A DNA stretch of 64,000 nucleotides, taken from positions 96,699-160,698 of the forward strand of contig QHWB01000038.1 of NCBI GenBank assembly GCA_003222395.1, written 5' to 3'. The translations under genes were made by a program, and so were the position numbers. Source of the DNA: Acidobacteriota bacterium (GTDB lineage Bacteria > Acidobacteriota > Vicinamibacteria > Vicinamibacterales > CAVVIG01). The notes beneath the pieces were generated by a model. It made no database searches and was not told the origin of the DNA. It saw only the letters and a list, made by a program, of their open reading frames with translations. Of the stretch, positions 52,718 to 62,682 are shown one piece after another (position 1 is the first letter of the stretch; every line of letters begins with the position of its first letter).

Positions 52718-55000
52718 CTATGCGGCCATCGCGAGCTCGGTCGGTTCCAGTGCGAGCGTCAGTACCTGATCCACTGTCCCGACGAGATGAAACTGCATCT
52801 GGTCGCGCACGTCGGACGGGACGTCATCCAGGTCGGGCTGATTGCGCTCGGGCAGGATGAGCTCTGTGAGGCCTGCGGCATGCGCGGCAAGTACCTTCTG
52901 CTTCAGGCCGCCAATGGGGAGCACCCGGCCTTGAAGCGTCACCTCGCCAGTCATGCCGACCGTACTCTTGACAGGTCGGCGGGCCAGAAGCGACGCAATT
53001 GCCGTCACCATGGTGATCCCTGCGCTCGGCCCGTCCTTCGGTATTGCACCCGCCGGCACGTGAACGTGTAGTTCGCGGTCATCGAGCGCGTGTTCGTCGA
53101 TTCCGAGATCGGATGCATGACTCTTCACGTAGGTGAGCGCAATCCGCGCCGATTCCTTCATGACGTCGCCGAGTTGCCCGGTCAACACCAACGCGCCCGT
53201 GCCGGGCATGGAGGCGGCTTCCACGAAGAGGACATCACCGCCCACACCCGTTACCGCGAGACCCGTCGCGACGCCAGGCACGGCGGTACGGACCGCTGCT
53301 TCGTAAAAGAACTTCGGCCGCCCGAGCGCATCGCGGACAGCCTCGTGATCGATCGCCAGTGGCGTGGTCTGGTCGGCTGAGGCAATCCGCGTTGCCGTTT
53401 TCCGAAGCAGTGTGCCGAGCTCTCGTTCGAGCTGGCGGACACCGGCCTCTCGCGTGTAGTCAGTGACGATCCGGCGCAGCACCGCATCCGTCACCGTTAC
53501 TTCTTCGACACGCAGGCCATTCCGCTCGACCTGACGCGGCCAGAGATGCCCGCGTGCGATGGTCACCTTCTCTTCAGTCGTGTACCCGTCGAACCGGATC
53601 GCTTCCATGCGATCGAACAGCGCGGCGGGAATGGTATCGGCAACGTTCGCCGTCGCGACGAACAGCACGTGCGACAAATCGAGCTCGACGTCGAGATAGT
53701 GATCCCGGAACGCATGATTCTGCGCCGGGTCGAGCACCTCGAGCAGTGCCGCCGAGGGATCGCCGCGCCAGTCCGCGCCAATCTTGTCGACCTCGTCGAG
53801 CATGATCACCGGATTCATCGTGCCCGCGTCACGCAGTGCCCGCACGAGCCGTCCCGGCAGCGCTCCGATATACGTGCGGCGGTGGCCGCGGATCTCAGCT
53901 TCGTCGCGGACGCCGCCGAGCGACATCCGCACGAACTGCCGCCCGGTGGCTCGTGCGATCGATTCGCCGATCGATGTCTTGCCGGTGCCGGGAGGTCCGA
54001 TCAGGGTGAGGATGACGCCCGACCGGCGATTCTCGGTCATGCCGCGATCCGTTCGGAGCTTGCGCACCGCCAGGTACTCGGTGATGCGTCTTTTCACGTC
54101 GTCGAGGCCTTCGTGGTCGGCGTCGAGCACCTCGCGAGCATGCGCGGGGTCGAGATGCTCCTCGGACCGCTTCGCCCAGGGAACCGCCAGCAGCCAGTCA
54201 AGATACGTGCGAATCATCGAGGACTCGGCGTTCGAGTCTCCCATTCGCTCCAGTCGGCTCAACTCGCGTTCCGCCTGCTGACGCACCGTCTCCGGCATGC
54301 CCGCGTTCGAAATCTTTTGGCGGTATTCGTCCACGATCGAGCCGTCGTTCTCGCCAAGTTCCTTGCGAATCGCGTCCATCTGACGGCGCAGGAAATATTC
54401 GCGCTGCTGCTTCTGGGCGCCGTCTTCGACGTCGTCTCGAATGCGCTTTCGCACCTGCAGCTCTGCCAGCCGCTCTCGCTGAAACTGAACCGCCAGCCCG
54501 AGCCGCTCGACGACGTCGAACGTTTCAAGGAGCTGCAGCTTCTGACCGAAGCTCAAGTCGGGCGAGTAGCCCGCCGTATCGGCCAAGGCGCCCGCATCGG
54601 TGATGGACCGCACGAATGCGCGGATCCGTCCGTCGTCGCCTCGCAACTCGAGAATCTCGTCGACAACCGCGCGATACTCACGTTCCAGCTCGCGCGTGAA
54701 ACTGGCAGCTGGCGCCTGGTCGGGACGGGACTCGAAATCCACTCGAAGCACGCCGTCCTCGTCGCCCGCCGCTCCGCCGGGGATCGCGCGATGGAGGGCC
54801 ACGAGCGAGACCGCGAGCCCGCGGCCCGCGAGTCGCACGCGCTCGGATACCTCCGCCACAACGCCGACGCGCGCGTATGTGTTCTGCTGTCTAGGCACCA
54901 GGAGCACGCGATCGTCGCCGCCGACGTCGACCGACAGGGTGACCGGCATGCCCGGGAACACTACCGTGTCATCCAGGGGAATGATTCGCAGCCTTTTCAT
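52718..55000 (-). CDS. lon: ATP-dependent protease Lon
   Basis: A 760-residue Lon. The N-terminal substrate domain starts [16 protein letters not shown]; Walker A is GPPGTGKTS at about 333; Walker B region [11 protein letters not shown]; sensor and arginine-finger parts are in place. The protease has Ser659 in PKDGPSAGI and the paired Lys in [10 protein letters not shown]. The length is near the 770-810 norm. The ATG at 55000 gives the family-typical N-terminus; one 39 bases upstream is less likely. The gene diverges from a MarR regulator across 60 bases with an AT-rich operator-like palindrome, so that regulator may control lon. Confidence 0.95.
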   Translation of the reverse strand: MKRLRIIPLDDTVVFPGMPVTLSVDVGGDDRVLLVPRQQNTYARVGVVAEVSERVRLAGRGLAVSLVALHRAIPGGAAGDEDGVLRVDFESRPDQAPAASFTRELEREYRAVVDEILELRGDDGRIRAFVRSITDAGALADTAGYSPDLSFGQKLQLLETFDVVERLGLAVQFQRERLAELQVRKRIRDDVEDGAQKQQREYFLRRQMDAIRKELGENDGSIVDEYRQKISNAGMPETVRQQAERELSRLERMGDSNAESSMIRTYLDWLLAVPWAKRSEEHLDPAHAREVLDADHEGLDDVKRRITEYLAVRKLRTDRGMTENRRSGVILTLIGPPGTGKTSIGESIARATGRQFVRMSLGGVRDEAEIRGHRRTYIGALPGRLVRALRDAGTMNPVIMLDEVDKIGADWRGDPSAALLEVLDPAQNHAFRDHYLDVELDLSHVLFVATANVADTIPAALFDRMEAIRFDGYTTEEKVTIARGHLWPRQVERNGLRVEEVTVTDAVLRRIVTDYTREAGVRQLERELGTLLRKTATRIASADQTTPLAIDHEAVRDALGRPKFFYEAAVRTAVPGVATGLAVTGVGGDVLFVEAASMPGTGALVLTGQLGDVMKESARIALTYVKSHASDLGIDEHALDDRELHVHVPAGAIPKDGPSAGITMVTAIASLLARRPVKSTVGMTGEVTLQGRVLPIGGLKQKVLAAHAAGLTELILPERNQPDLDDVPSDVRDQMQFHLVGTVDQVLTLALEPTELAMAA

Positions 55001-55023
55001 AGTGCGACCAGAATAGTCGGAGA

Positions 55024-55058
55024 TACTTGATTTTGTCAACTATTTATTTCATCAAGTA
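55024..55058. promoter_or_regulatory. Operator/promoter candidate between lon and marR
   Basis: TACTTGAT (55024-55031) and ATCAAGTA (55051-55058) are exact inverted repeats separated by 19 AT-rich bases, in the 60-base gap between the divergent lon and marR starts. The right arm ends two bases before the marR ATG. The size and position suit a MarR dimer site controlling both genes. Confidence 0.55.
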
Positions 55059-55060
55059 CA

Positions 55061-55501
55061 ATGGCTGCGATGCATCGGTCAGAGCACGATGCCTGTCGGG
55101 CCTGGCAGCTCCTGATGAAGTTCTTCTTCGCGCAGCGGGAGCACCTGCCGTCTTCGGAGGGCGAATTCGATCTCTCGCCGATCCAGTGCCACGTGCTGCA
55201 CTTGATCGAACCAGGGCGTCCCCTGCCGATGAGCCGGCTTGCCGAGACGCTTTCGTGTGACGCGTCGAACGTGACGGGACTGGTTGATCGCCTGGAATCC
55301 CGAGGTCTCGTGCGGCGGCAACCTTCGCCCGAGGACCGGCGGGTGAAAGCGCTTCAACTCACCCCAAGGGGCGCGCGAATGCGCGCGCAGCTCCTCAGGC
55401 GGATGGCACGACGATCTTTGCCGCTGTCGAGGCTCTCTCGCGACAAGCGGCGAACGCTCGTGAAAATCCTCGAGGCGCTCGTCGACGAGGGGTCGATCTA
55501 A
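55061..55501 (+). CDS. MarR-family transcriptional regulator
   Basis: A 146-residue winged-helix regulator. The core RLAETLSCDASNVTGLVDRL ESRGLVRR plus PEDRRVKALQLTPRG is characteristic of MarR. A second ATG nine bases in could be used. It diverges from lon, an unusual partner for a MarR protein, with the palindrome next to both starts. The ligand is unknown; some MarR proteins sense phenolics or oxidants. Confidence 0.9.
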   Translation: MAAMHRSEHDACRAWQLLMKFFFAQREHLPSSEGEFDLSPIQCHVLHLIEPGRPLPMSRLAETLSCDASNVTGLVDRLESRGLVRRQPSPEDRRVKALQLTPRGARMRAQLLRRMARRSLPLSRLSRDKRRTLVKILEALVDEGSI

Positions 55502-55535
55502 AGCGCCTCCGTGCCGCGGTTCGACCGAAGGGCGA

Positions 55536-55901
55536 TCAGAGCGTGGGTGTAGCCTGTGGTCGCGAGGCTGCCTCGAGCAGCCTCTGGTGCTTCAGGCAGT
55601 ACGGTGTCCAGGGAACGGCCTCGAGCCGCTTTGGCTCGATCGGTCCGCCATCCACCACGCAGCGACCGAAGGTGCCATCTTCGATCCGCCGCAGTGCGTC
55701 GCGCACCTGCTGCAGCACGGTGGCGTCGAGCTCGGCTTCCGTAAAGTCCTCGCTTTCGGCTTCATCAGCAACACTGGCATCACCGATATCGCCCGGCGAG
55801 TCCCTCACTTGCTCGCGCGCATGTTCGCGGTCGCGTGCCGCGCGCGTCGACAGTTGTTTTTCGAGCTCGAGCAAACGGCGCTTGTACTCCTGGACATTCA
55901 T
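55536..55901 (-). CDS. DksA/TraR-type protein with altered zinc finger
   Basis: A 121-residue protein: a charged coiled-coil N-terminus (KRRLLELEKQLSTRAARDRE) and a C-terminal zinc-finger-like region. The standard four Cys are reduced to two: CVVDGG in place of CxxC, and CLKHQ in place of the second CxxC, with Asp and His as possible ligands. This variant is common among DksA/TraR-like proteins and may bind zinc differently or be redox-insensitive. GGAGGAG lies before the ATG at 55901. It follows the Tag gene by 26 bases. Confidence 0.82.
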   Translation of the reverse strand: MNVQEYKRRLLELEKQLSTRAARDREHAREQVRDSPGDIGDASVADEAESEDFTEAELDATVLQQVRDALRRIEDGTFGRCVVDGGPIEPKRLEAVPWTPYCLKHQRLLEAASRPQATPTL

Positions 55902-55927
55902 GTGGTCTCCTCCCTGCCTGGAAGAAT

Positions 55928-56515
55928 TCACTCGAGGCGCTGAATCTCCCGATACCGGAAGCAGTCGACGAGGTGATCGTTCACCATGCCGACCGCCTGC
56001 ATGTGCGCGTAGACGACGGTCGAGCCAACGAAGCTGAATCCCCGGCGCTTGAGGTCCTTGCTGAACGCGTCGGACTCGCGTGACGTCGCCGGAATCCTCG
56101 TCATCGTCTTCCACCGATTCAGCCTGGGGCATCCATCGACGAACCGCCAGCAATAGGCGTCGAAACTTCCGAACTCGTCCTGAATCGCGAGAAACGCCCG
56201 CGCGTTGCGCACAGCCGATTCGATCTTCATCCGGTTTCGAATGATCGCCGGATCCGCGACGAGCTTCTGAACGCGGGCCTTCGTGTATCGCGACACTTTC
56301 TGAGGATCGAACTGGCTGAACGCGCGGCGATACCCTTCGCGCTTCTTGAGCACGATCGACCAACTGAGTCCGGCCTGCGCCGCTTCGAGCACGAGGAATT
56401 CGAAGTGCTTGCGATCGTCATGGACCGGCACACCCCATTCGCGATCGTGATACTGCAGCATCAGCGGATTGTCGATGCTCACCCAGCTACATCGTTTGCC
56501 TCGCGTCGCCGTCAT
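55928..56515 (-). CDS. tag: DNA-3-methyladenine glycosylase I
   Basis: A 195-residue Tag enzyme that removes 3-methyladenine from DNA. The hallmark CSWVSIDNPLMLQYHDREWG holds the zinc ligands Cys9 and His23; Glu44 in LVLEAAQAGLSW matches the catalytic Glu; the other zinc ligands are in the C-terminal VNDHLVDCFRY. Length matches the family (about 190). It is followed by the DksA-like gene, so DNA repair and stress response may be co-expressed. Confidence 0.95.
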   Translation of the reverse strand: MTATRGKRCSWVSIDNPLMLQYHDREWGVPVHDDRKHFEFLVLEAAQAGLSWSIVLKKREGYRRAFSQFDPQKVSRYTKARVQKLVADPAIIRNRMKIESAVRNARAFLAIQDEFGSFDAYCWRFVDGCPRLNRWKTMTRIPATSRESDAFSKDLKRRGFSFVGSTVVYAHMQAVGMVNDHLVDCFRYREIQRLE

Positions 56516-56580
56516 TGTGTTCCGTAGGTCTTCTGACCGCCGTTGTTCCGGGCGTATGGTGTCTGCCGTTGCGGCGCCTG

Positions 56581-58119
56581 CTACCGAATCAGTGCGCCCG
56601 CGAGCGCGGCAGCCAGCGCGGCTGCCGCCGCCGCCATCATCACCAGACCGAAGGCCGAGGCGAAGGACTCATCCATCGCCCGCCGGACCGCAACTCGCTG
56701 CACGGATTCAATCGCCGCGTCGATTTCGGCTCCAGCCAACTTTGGCAATTCGCGGTCGATGGCGGTCCGTGCGGCTGCAGGCAGTTCGAGCCGGTCGAGC
56801 GCCGCCCTCACGCGCACGTCGAAGCTCCGCACCAACAGGACACCGAACACAGCGATCGCGATCAGACCGGCGACACGCGCGACTGCGTTGTTCACGCCCG
56901 ATGCCACGCCCGCGTGTTGCGCTTCGACAGCGGTCATCGCCGTCGTGGTGAGCGGGGCCACCACGATCGCCATGCCAACCCCGAGCACCACGACGGCCGG
57001 GAAGAACGTCGTCCAGTAGGAGCCGCCGACTCCCGACCGGGCGTAGAGAATCAGCCCCACCGCGGCGACGATCGGCCCGATGGTGAGCGGCAGGCGACTG
57101 CCAACGCGGGCGGCGAGCCCGCCGGACCACCGTGACAACAGGAACATCAGTATCGGCAACGGAAGCAACGCTGCACCCGCCCCTGTGGCCGAATAATGCT
57201 GCACCTGAATGAGATTCAACGGCACGAGCCAGAAGACCGTGGCCAGCGCGCCATACAAGAACAACGTCAGGAGATTGGCCAGCGTGAACGGTCGCGACCG
57301 GAACAAGCCGATCGGAAGCATCGGTGCAGCGACTCGACGTTCGAAGACCACGAGAACGGCGAGCGATACCGCACCGCAGCCCATCGTCACGAACACGAGC
57401 GGATGGCTCGCACCGAGGCGCGGCCACTCGAGGAGGGCGAAGACGACACCACCAAGCCCGGCGACGGCCAGGCCGGCGCCTGTCCAATCGATCCGCGAGG
57501 TTCGCGATGGGTCGCGGCTTTCGCTCATGAATCGCGCCGACAGCGCGACGACGATCGCGGCCAGCGGCACGTTCAGGAAGAAGACCGCGCGCCAGCTGAC
57601 GTGCTCGATCAGCCAGCCGCCGGCGATGGGTCCGAGGGCCGACGTCATGGCGCTGAAACCGGACCACGTGCCAATCGCCCGGCCGCGATCGGCGTCGTCG
57701 AACGTGGCGCTGATAATCGCGAGGCTCCCCGGTACGAGGAAGGCGGCGCCGACGCCCTGCGCCGCACGCGCCACGATGAGCGCGCGCATCGATCCCGCGA
57801 GACCGCAGGCGATCGACGCGATGGTGAACAGCATGACGCCAGCAAGGAACGTCCGCTTACGTCCGAATTGATCGCCCATCGAGCCGCCGACGAGAATCAG
57901 ACCGCCCAGGAACAAGGCGTACGCCTCGATCACCCATTGGACGTCAGTGATGGTCGCGTGCAGCTCTGCCTGAAGCGCGGGCAGAGCAACGTTCACCACG
58001 GTCGCGTCGACGAACGTCAGGCTGGAGCCGACGATGGTCGCCACCAGCGTCCATTGACGCCCCGAAGGCATTCGCGCTCGCGCGGACGGCAGCGACAATG
58101 CGCCTGCCGTGTCATGCAT
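56581..58119 (-). CDS. MFS drug exporter, DHA2 (14-helix, EmrB/QacA) family
   Basis: A 512-residue exporter with about 14 hydrophobic helices. DHA2 marks include the first-helix motif SSLTFVDATVVNVALPALQ, the loop GGSMGDQFGRKRTFLAGV and motif C in PGSLAIISATFDDADRGRAIG. The ATG at 58119 has a weak GAAGAG upstream; a TTG four codons earlier is an option. The gene diverges from a TetR regulator across about 100 bases with a palindrome, the standard layout for inducible efflux. The substrate is unknown. Confidence 0.92.
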   Translation of the reverse strand: MHDTAGALSLPSARARMPSGRQWTLVATIVGSSLTFVDATVVNVALPALQAELHATITDVQWVIEAYALFLGGLILVGGSMGDQFGRKRTFLAGVMLFTIASIACGLAGSMRALIVARAAQGVGAAFLVPGSLAIISATFDDADRGRAIGTWSGFSAMTSALGPIAGGWLIEHVSWRAVFFLNVPLAAIVVALSARFMSESRDPSRTSRIDWTGAGLAVAGLGGVVFALLEWPRLGASHPLVFVTMGCGAVSLAVLVVFERRVAAPMLPIGLFRSRPFTLANLLTLFLYGALATVFWLVPLNLIQVQHYSATGAGAALLPLPILMFLLSRWSGGLAARVGSRLPLTIGPIVAAVGLILYARSGVGGSYWTTFFPAVVVLGVGMAIVVAPLTTTAMTAVEAQHAGVASGVNNAVARVAGLIAIAVFGVLLVRSFDVRVRAALDRLELPAAARTAIDRELPKLAGAEIDAAIESVQRVAVRRAMDESFASAFGLVMMAAAAAALAAALAGALIR

Positions 58120-58172
58120 GAATCTCTTCAACCGCTATCGCGATGCGCGATTGTATTGCAGGTGAGTTATTT

Positions 58173-58186
58173 ATGATGCACATCAT
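58173..58186. promoter_or_regulatory. Palindrome in the MFS-tetR divergent promoter
   Basis: ATGATG at 58173-58178 and CATCAT at 58181-58186 form an inverted repeat with a 2-base spacer, inside an AT-rich run between the divergent starts. It is a plausible TetR operator. Confidence 0.45.
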
Positions 58187-58221
58187 GTATACTTGTCAAC
58201 CGCACTGACAAGGAGTGATCC

Positions 58222-58785
58222 GTGAGAGTGACGCGCGAGCGGGCGGCGGCGAACCGGCAGAAGATTCTGGACGCCGCCGGCACGCTGTTCCGCCAGCATG
58301 GCTTCGATGGCATCGGCGTCGCCGACATCATGAAGCGCGCCGGGCTGACGCACGGCGGCTTCTACGGGCATTTCCCGTCGAAAGACCGGTTGGCCGCGGA
58401 GACGTGCGCCAGCGTGCCGGGCAACGATTCCTGGATCGAGAAGGTCGCCGGCTCCGCACGCCCGACGTTCGAAGCCGTCGTCCGCGGGTACCTATCGCCG
58501 CGCCATCGCGACGATCCGGGACACGGATGTCTGTTCGCCGCGCTCGGATCGGATGTCGTGCGCCAGCCGCGGACCGTTCGCCGCGCCTTCACGGAAGGAC
58601 TGCGCTCCAGAGTTGACGGTCTGGGGAAGCTGCTGCAGGGCCGATCGGCCGCCGCCCGGCGCGAAAAGGCGCTGGCGACGATGGCCGGTCTCGTGGGCGC
58701 GCTCATGCTGGCGCGCGCCGTCGACGATTCGAAACTGTCCGACGAAATTCTGAAAGCCGGCGCGGCAACCTTTGGCAGATCCTGA
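58222..58785 (+). CDS. TetR-family transcriptional regulator
   Basis: A 187-residue regulator with a GTG start preceded by AGGAG. The N-terminal helix-turn-helix reads ILDAAGTLFRQHGFDGIGVADIMKRAGLTHGGFYGHFPSKDRL, the classic TetR pattern. The ligand domain contains DDPGHGCLFAALGSDVVRQP, seen in TetR proteins near exporters. It probably represses the divergent MFS gene. Confidence 0.92.
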   Translation: MRVTRERAAANRQKILDAAGTLFRQHGFDGIGVADIMKRAGLTHGGFYGHFPSKDRLAAETCASVPGNDSWIEKVAGSARPTFEAVVRGYLSPRHRDDPGHGCLFAALGSDVVRQPRTVRRAFTEGLRSRVDGLGKLLQGRSAAARREKALATMAGLVGALMLARAVDDSKLSDEILKAGAATFGRS

Positions 58786-58835
58786 CGACCATGCCATCGC
58801 CCCGCGTGACGGTCGTCACAAGAAGGAGAGCGATT

Positions 58836-60539
58836 ATGCGCGCGTTGTTCGTCCTCCCGTTCGCGTTGGTCTTCACACTCGCCTCGGCGTCGGCGGTCTC
58901 CGCGCAGGCGCCGCGAGCCGGCGGTGAGCGGCTCGGGAAGGTTCATTTCGCCACGTCGTGCGCGGCGCCGGTCGCCGAGGAATTCGATCACGCGATGGCG
59001 CTCCTCCACTCCTTCGAATTCGCCGACGCGATCACCGGCTTCAAGAAAGCCCTTGAAGGCGATCCGTCGTGCGGCATCGCGCAGTGGGGGATCGCCATGA
59101 GCACGTGGGGCAACCCGTTCGCGGGGCTGCGCTCGCCGAAAACGCTGCAGGAGGGTCTCGCGGCGGCGCAGACGGCGCAGACGATCGGCGCCAAGAGCGA
59201 GCGCGAGCGCGAGTACATTGCGGCTGTGGCGCTCCTCTACAAGGACGCCGACACGCTGGATCACCGCGCGCGGACCGTCGCGTACGAGAAAGCGATGGAG
59301 CGCATCTACACGAAATACCCGACCGACCTCGAGGCTGCGGCGTTCTACGCGCTCGCCGTCGATCAGACGGCGCTGCCGACCGACAAGACCTACGCCAATC
59401 AGCTCAAAGCCGCGGCGATTCTGGAGAAGCTCTACACGGTCGAACCCGATCATCCCGGCGTGACGCATTACCTGATTCACAGCTACGACGTATCGGCGCT
59501 CGCGCCGCGCGCGCTGCCATATGCGCGCAAGTACGCGAATCTCGCGCCCGACGCGCCGCACGCGCTCCACATGCCGGCGCACACGTTCACCCGCGTCGGC
59601 TCGTGGCAGGAATCGATCGACACGAACATCCGGTCGCACGACGTCGCGATGCAGCGGCACGACCCCGGCGAAGCGCTGCATGCGTGGGACTACGAGATGT
59701 ACGCGTATCTGCAGACCGCCCAGGATGCCGCGGCGAAGAAGATTCTCGACGGCGTGAACGAGATCATCGCGCGCCCGGCGGCGCCGGCCGGTGGCCGCGC
59801 CGACATGCCGGCCATGCCGGGAATGGCCGGCGGGCCCGCGGGCGGATGGGCCGCGGCCGCGATTCCGGCGCGCTGGGCCATCGAGCGCGGCGCGTGGTCG
59901 GAGGCAGCAGCGCTGACAGCGCGGCCAAGCCCGCAGCCGTTCGTCGAAGCGATCACCCGCTTCGCGCGCGCGCTCGGCGCCGCGCGATCGGGTAAACCGG
60001 ACCTCGCGAAAGCCGAGATCGAGCAGCTGATCGCGCTGCGCGAAAAAGAAGTCCAGGCCAAAGACGCGTACTGGGCCACGCAGCTCGACATCCAGCGCCA
60101 GGCGGCGCAGGGATGGGCGTTCTGGGCCGAAGGCAGGAAAGAGGACGCGTTGCGGACGCTGACCGCTGCGGCGGCGCTCGAAGATACGACCGACAAGTCG
60201 GCGATCACGCCCGGGCCAATCGCGCCGGCGCACGAGCTGCTCGGCGAGATGCTGCTCGAAGCGAATCAAGCCGCAGCCGCCCTGAAGGAATTCGAGACCA
60301 ATCTGAAGAGAGAGCCGAATCGATTCCGATCGGTGTACGGCGCCGGTCGTGCGGCAGAATCGGCCGGCGATCGCGCGAAGGCGCGCAGCTACTACGGTCA
60401 GCTCGTCAAGATTTGCGAACGCGGCGACCGCCGAGCGCGGCCGGATCTCGATCATGCGCGTCAATACGTCGGCGCCTCGACCTCGTCGGAAAGGCCTCGT
60501 GCGAGCGATTCGAAGCCCTCTTCCGTTACGCCGCTCTGA
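58836..60539 (+). CDS. Exported TPR-repeat protein
   Basis: A 567-residue protein with a signal peptide (MRALFVLPFALVFTLASASA). The rest is made of TPR-like helical pairs (HSFEFADAITGFKKALEGDP; FYALAVDQTALPTD; AALKEFETNLKREPNRFRSVY) and keeps conserved stretches TWGNPFAG and HALHMPAHTFTRVGSW. Such proteins are common in Acidobacteria without a known role. The ATG at 58836 has AAGGAG upstream. The last 30 residues after ARQYVGAS look atypical and may follow a shifted end. It starts 50 bases beyond the TetR gene. Confidence 0.85.
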   Translation: MRALFVLPFALVFTLASASAVSAQAPRAGGERLGKVHFATSCAAPVAEEFDHAMALLHSFEFADAITGFKKALEGDPSCGIAQWGIAMSTWGNPFAGLRSPKTLQEGLAAAQTAQTIGAKSEREREYIAAVALLYKDADTLDHRARTVAYEKAMERIYTKYPTDLEAAAFYALAVDQTALPTDKTYANQLKAAAILEKLYTVEPDHPGVTHYLIHSYDVSALAPRALPYARKYANLAPDAPHALHMPAHTFTRVGSWQESIDTNIRSHDVAMQRHDPGEALHAWDYEMYAYLQTAQDAAAKKILDGVNEIIARPAAPAGGRADMPAMPGMAGGPAGGWAAAAIPARWAIERGAWSEAAALTARPSPQPFVEAITRFARALGAARSGKPDLAKAEIEQLIALREKEVQAKDAYWATQLDIQRQAAQGWAFWAEGRKEDALRTLTAAAALEDTTDKSAITPGPIAPAHELLGEMLLEANQAAAALKEFETNLKREPNRFRSVYGAGRAAESAGDRAKARSYYGQLVKICERGDRRARPDLDHARQYVGASTSSERPRASDSKPSSVTPL

Positions 60540-60595
60540 GCTGGAGGCCGCGCTTCGCGTCCGTCTCGTCACAACGCCACGGACGTGGTGTGGTG

Positions 60596-61342
60596 ATGCG
60601 TAACTTCACGATCGCTACCGCCCAAATTGGCTCGGCGCGTGGCGACGTCTCGGGGAATCTCGTCGCCCACGCGGACGCGGTCGCGGCGGCGGCGCCGTAC
60701 GACGTCTCGGTACTCGTGTTCCCCGAGCTCTCGCTGACCGGATACGAACCCGACCTCGCGGCCTCCCTCACGTTTGCGGCTGACGATGCTCGTTTGGATT
60801 CGCTGCGCCGTCTGGCCATTCAACATCGGATCACGCTGATTGTCGGCGCGCCGATCCGAAACGGCGCCGACAAACCAGCGATCGGAGCGTTCATCCTGAC
60901 ACCCGACGGCGACATCAGGACCTATCTCAAGATGCACCTTGGTGCAAGTGAGATCGCCCATTTCTCTCATGGCGCCAGGCCCCTGACGCTCGATGTGGAC
61001 GGTCAGAGGCTCGGCATATCGATCTGCGCCGACTCCTCCCGCGAATCTCATCCCAAGACGTATGCCGATCTCGGAGCACAGGTCTATGCGGCCGGCGTGT
61101 TTCTCACCAGGGAGTGGTACGTGGACGACGCGCCGAGGCTGCAAAAGTACGCCACGAAGTTCGGGATGCTCGCCGTGATGGCCAATCAGGGAGCATCCAC
61201 AGGCACGTACGAATCAGCCGGAAAGAGCGCGATATGGGCTCCCGGTGGACACCTCCTTGTTCAGGCCGATGGCGTGGAGCGCGCGTTGCTGACAGCTACG
61301 CTGGCAAAGAGCGGCTGGCAGGGAAACCTGGTTCGAATGTAG
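60596..61342 (+). CDS. Carbon-nitrogen hydrolase (nitrilase superfamily)
   Basis: A 248-residue enzyme with the full catalytic triad: Glu44 (FPELSLTGYEP), Lys112 (TYLKMHL) and Cys144 (ISICADSSRE). Members hydrolyse nitriles, amides or carbamoyl groups. The ATG at 60596 has no strong ribosome site. It lies 56 bases after the TPR gene. The substrate cannot be named. Confidence 0.9.
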   Translation: MRNFTIATAQIGSARGDVSGNLVAHADAVAAAAPYDVSVLVFPELSLTGYEPDLAASLTFAADDARLDSLRRLAIQHRITLIVGAPIRNGADKPAIGAFILTPDGDIRTYLKMHLGASEIAHFSHGARPLTLDVDGQRLGISICADSSRESHPKTYADLGAQVYAAGVFLTREWYVDDAPRLQKYATKFGMLAVMANQGASTGTYESAGKSAIWAPGGHLLVQADGVERALLTATLAKSGWQGNLVRM

Positions 61343-61539
61343 CCGGAAGCAGCCGTGTCGACTCGGCCCGAAAACGATGTGAGAGGGGTTGCCTGCGGTT
61401 GCGGCCGATCGAGCCTCCGACAGACCGCATCCTTATATATAGGTGGTGAGCCCGGGCGCGCGCTGAGCGCGTTCGCCCCGCGCCTGTCGGCTATTATGAC
61501 CCTTCGTCGTAAGATGCCGTCGCCGCGGCGGAGACAACG

Positions 61540-62577
61540 ATGGACATGCGTCGCCTGCTCTCGATCGTCCTCGCGTTTGCGATTGGCGGTTCACATCCCG
61601 CGGCGCAATCGACCGGCTACGCCGCGAAGCGCCCTGTCTTCGGCGGCGCGTGTCCCGCCTGCCCGTGGGGCGCGATGGCCGACATCGTCAAAGCAGCGAT
61701 GAAGCCGCACGGGTGGGACGTGCAGGTCTGCTACTACTGCGCCGGCGGACCCCGCGAGGCGCGTCTCGTGTCCGCGAAAGCGATGGCGACCCCGCCGCAG
61801 AATCCGACCGCAGCCGCGCTTCCCACGCCGCAGGCCCCGATCGACTTCGGCGCGACGAGCGTGGAGCTTCTCCAGTACGCGTACCTGGGAATCCACGATT
61901 TCGCGAAGGATCCCGAGGGGCCGCGAACGCAACTGCGCCTCGTCGCCAATATTCAGACACCGAGCTACTTCATGGTCGCGGTGAACGTGAAGTCCCGGAT
62001 TGACGATCTGCGGCAAATCGCCGAACGGAAGATGCCCATCAAGCTGGTTGCGCGCGGCGGCGCGACCGAGCCGATCAACGACGCCGTGCTCGAGCACTAC
62101 GGACTGTCGGAGGAGAAAATCAAAGCGTTCGGTGGAACGGTGGCCGGCGGCTATACCAAAGGCTCTGACGTGGACGTCATCATCGGATGGGGCGCTCTCA
62201 CCAACGCGCCCGAATACGCGTTGTGGTATCAGGCGACGCAGGAGCACGACTTCAAGTACCTCGAGCTGCCGGCGGATTTGCGTGCGCGGCTGGCGAAGGC
62301 GTTCTACCTCCAGGTGCACGAAGCGCCGTTATTACTCCGCGGCGTCGATCGCCGGATCCCGACCATCGTCCGCGACGGAACCGCGGTGTACGGCCGGACC
62401 GACATGCCCGACGACTTCGCGTACACGCTCGCGAAGGCGCTCGACGAGCAGCAGGAGCTCTTTCACTGGAGCCACATGCCGTTCTCGTACAACCCGAAGA
62501 CGGTGTGGAAAGCGTGGGATGTGCCGCTGCATCCGGGCGCGGCGCGCTATTACAAGGAGCGCGGATACACGAAGTAG
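61540..62577 (+). CDS. TAXI-like TRAP-type substrate-binding protein with CxxC pairs
   Basis: A 345-residue exported protein with a signal peptide to about residue 23. It resembles the TAXI/NMT1-like binding proteins, e.g. VELLQYAYLG and KLVARGGATEPINDAVLEHYGLSEEKI. Two CxxC pairs (Cys38/Cys41 and Cys64/Cys67) in the first 70 residues are not typical of that family and may hold a metal or two disulfides. No TRAP membrane subunit gene is next to it, so it is an orphan binding protein here. It is convergent with the selenoprotein cluster. Confidence 0.75.
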   Translation: MDMRRLLSIVLAFAIGGSHPAAQSTGYAAKRPVFGGACPACPWGAMADIVKAAMKPHGWDVQVCYYCAGGPREARLVSAKAMATPPQNPTAAALPTPQAPIDFGATSVELLQYAYLGIHDFAKDPEGPRTQLRLVANIQTPSYFMVAVNVKSRIDDLRQIAERKMPIKLVARGGATEPINDAVLEHYGLSEEKIKAFGGTVAGGYTKGSDVDVIIGWGALTNAPEYALWYQATQEHDFKYLELPADLRARLAKAFYLQVHEAPLLLRGVDRRIPTIVRDGTAVYGRTDMPDDFAYTLAKALDEQQELFHWSHMPFSYNPKTVWKAWDVPLHPGAARYYKERGYTK

Positions 62578-62682
62578 GTGCGAAGAATTGGTGACGCGGA
62601 ACGCCGCGGGTGTCAGCGATCGCGTGATCGCAGCGATTCTTGAGGTCGCTCAGTCACGCGAAGAACTGCAACAATGTACAAC

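Noticed and set aside
53546..55030. A 494-codon plus-strand frame over lon
   Set aside because: Shadow frame; Lon is complete on the minus strand.
62616..62631. Rho-independent terminator between the TAXI and DsrE genes
   Set aside because: A 6-bp hairpin (GCGATC/GATCGC) exists but no T-run follows on either strand.
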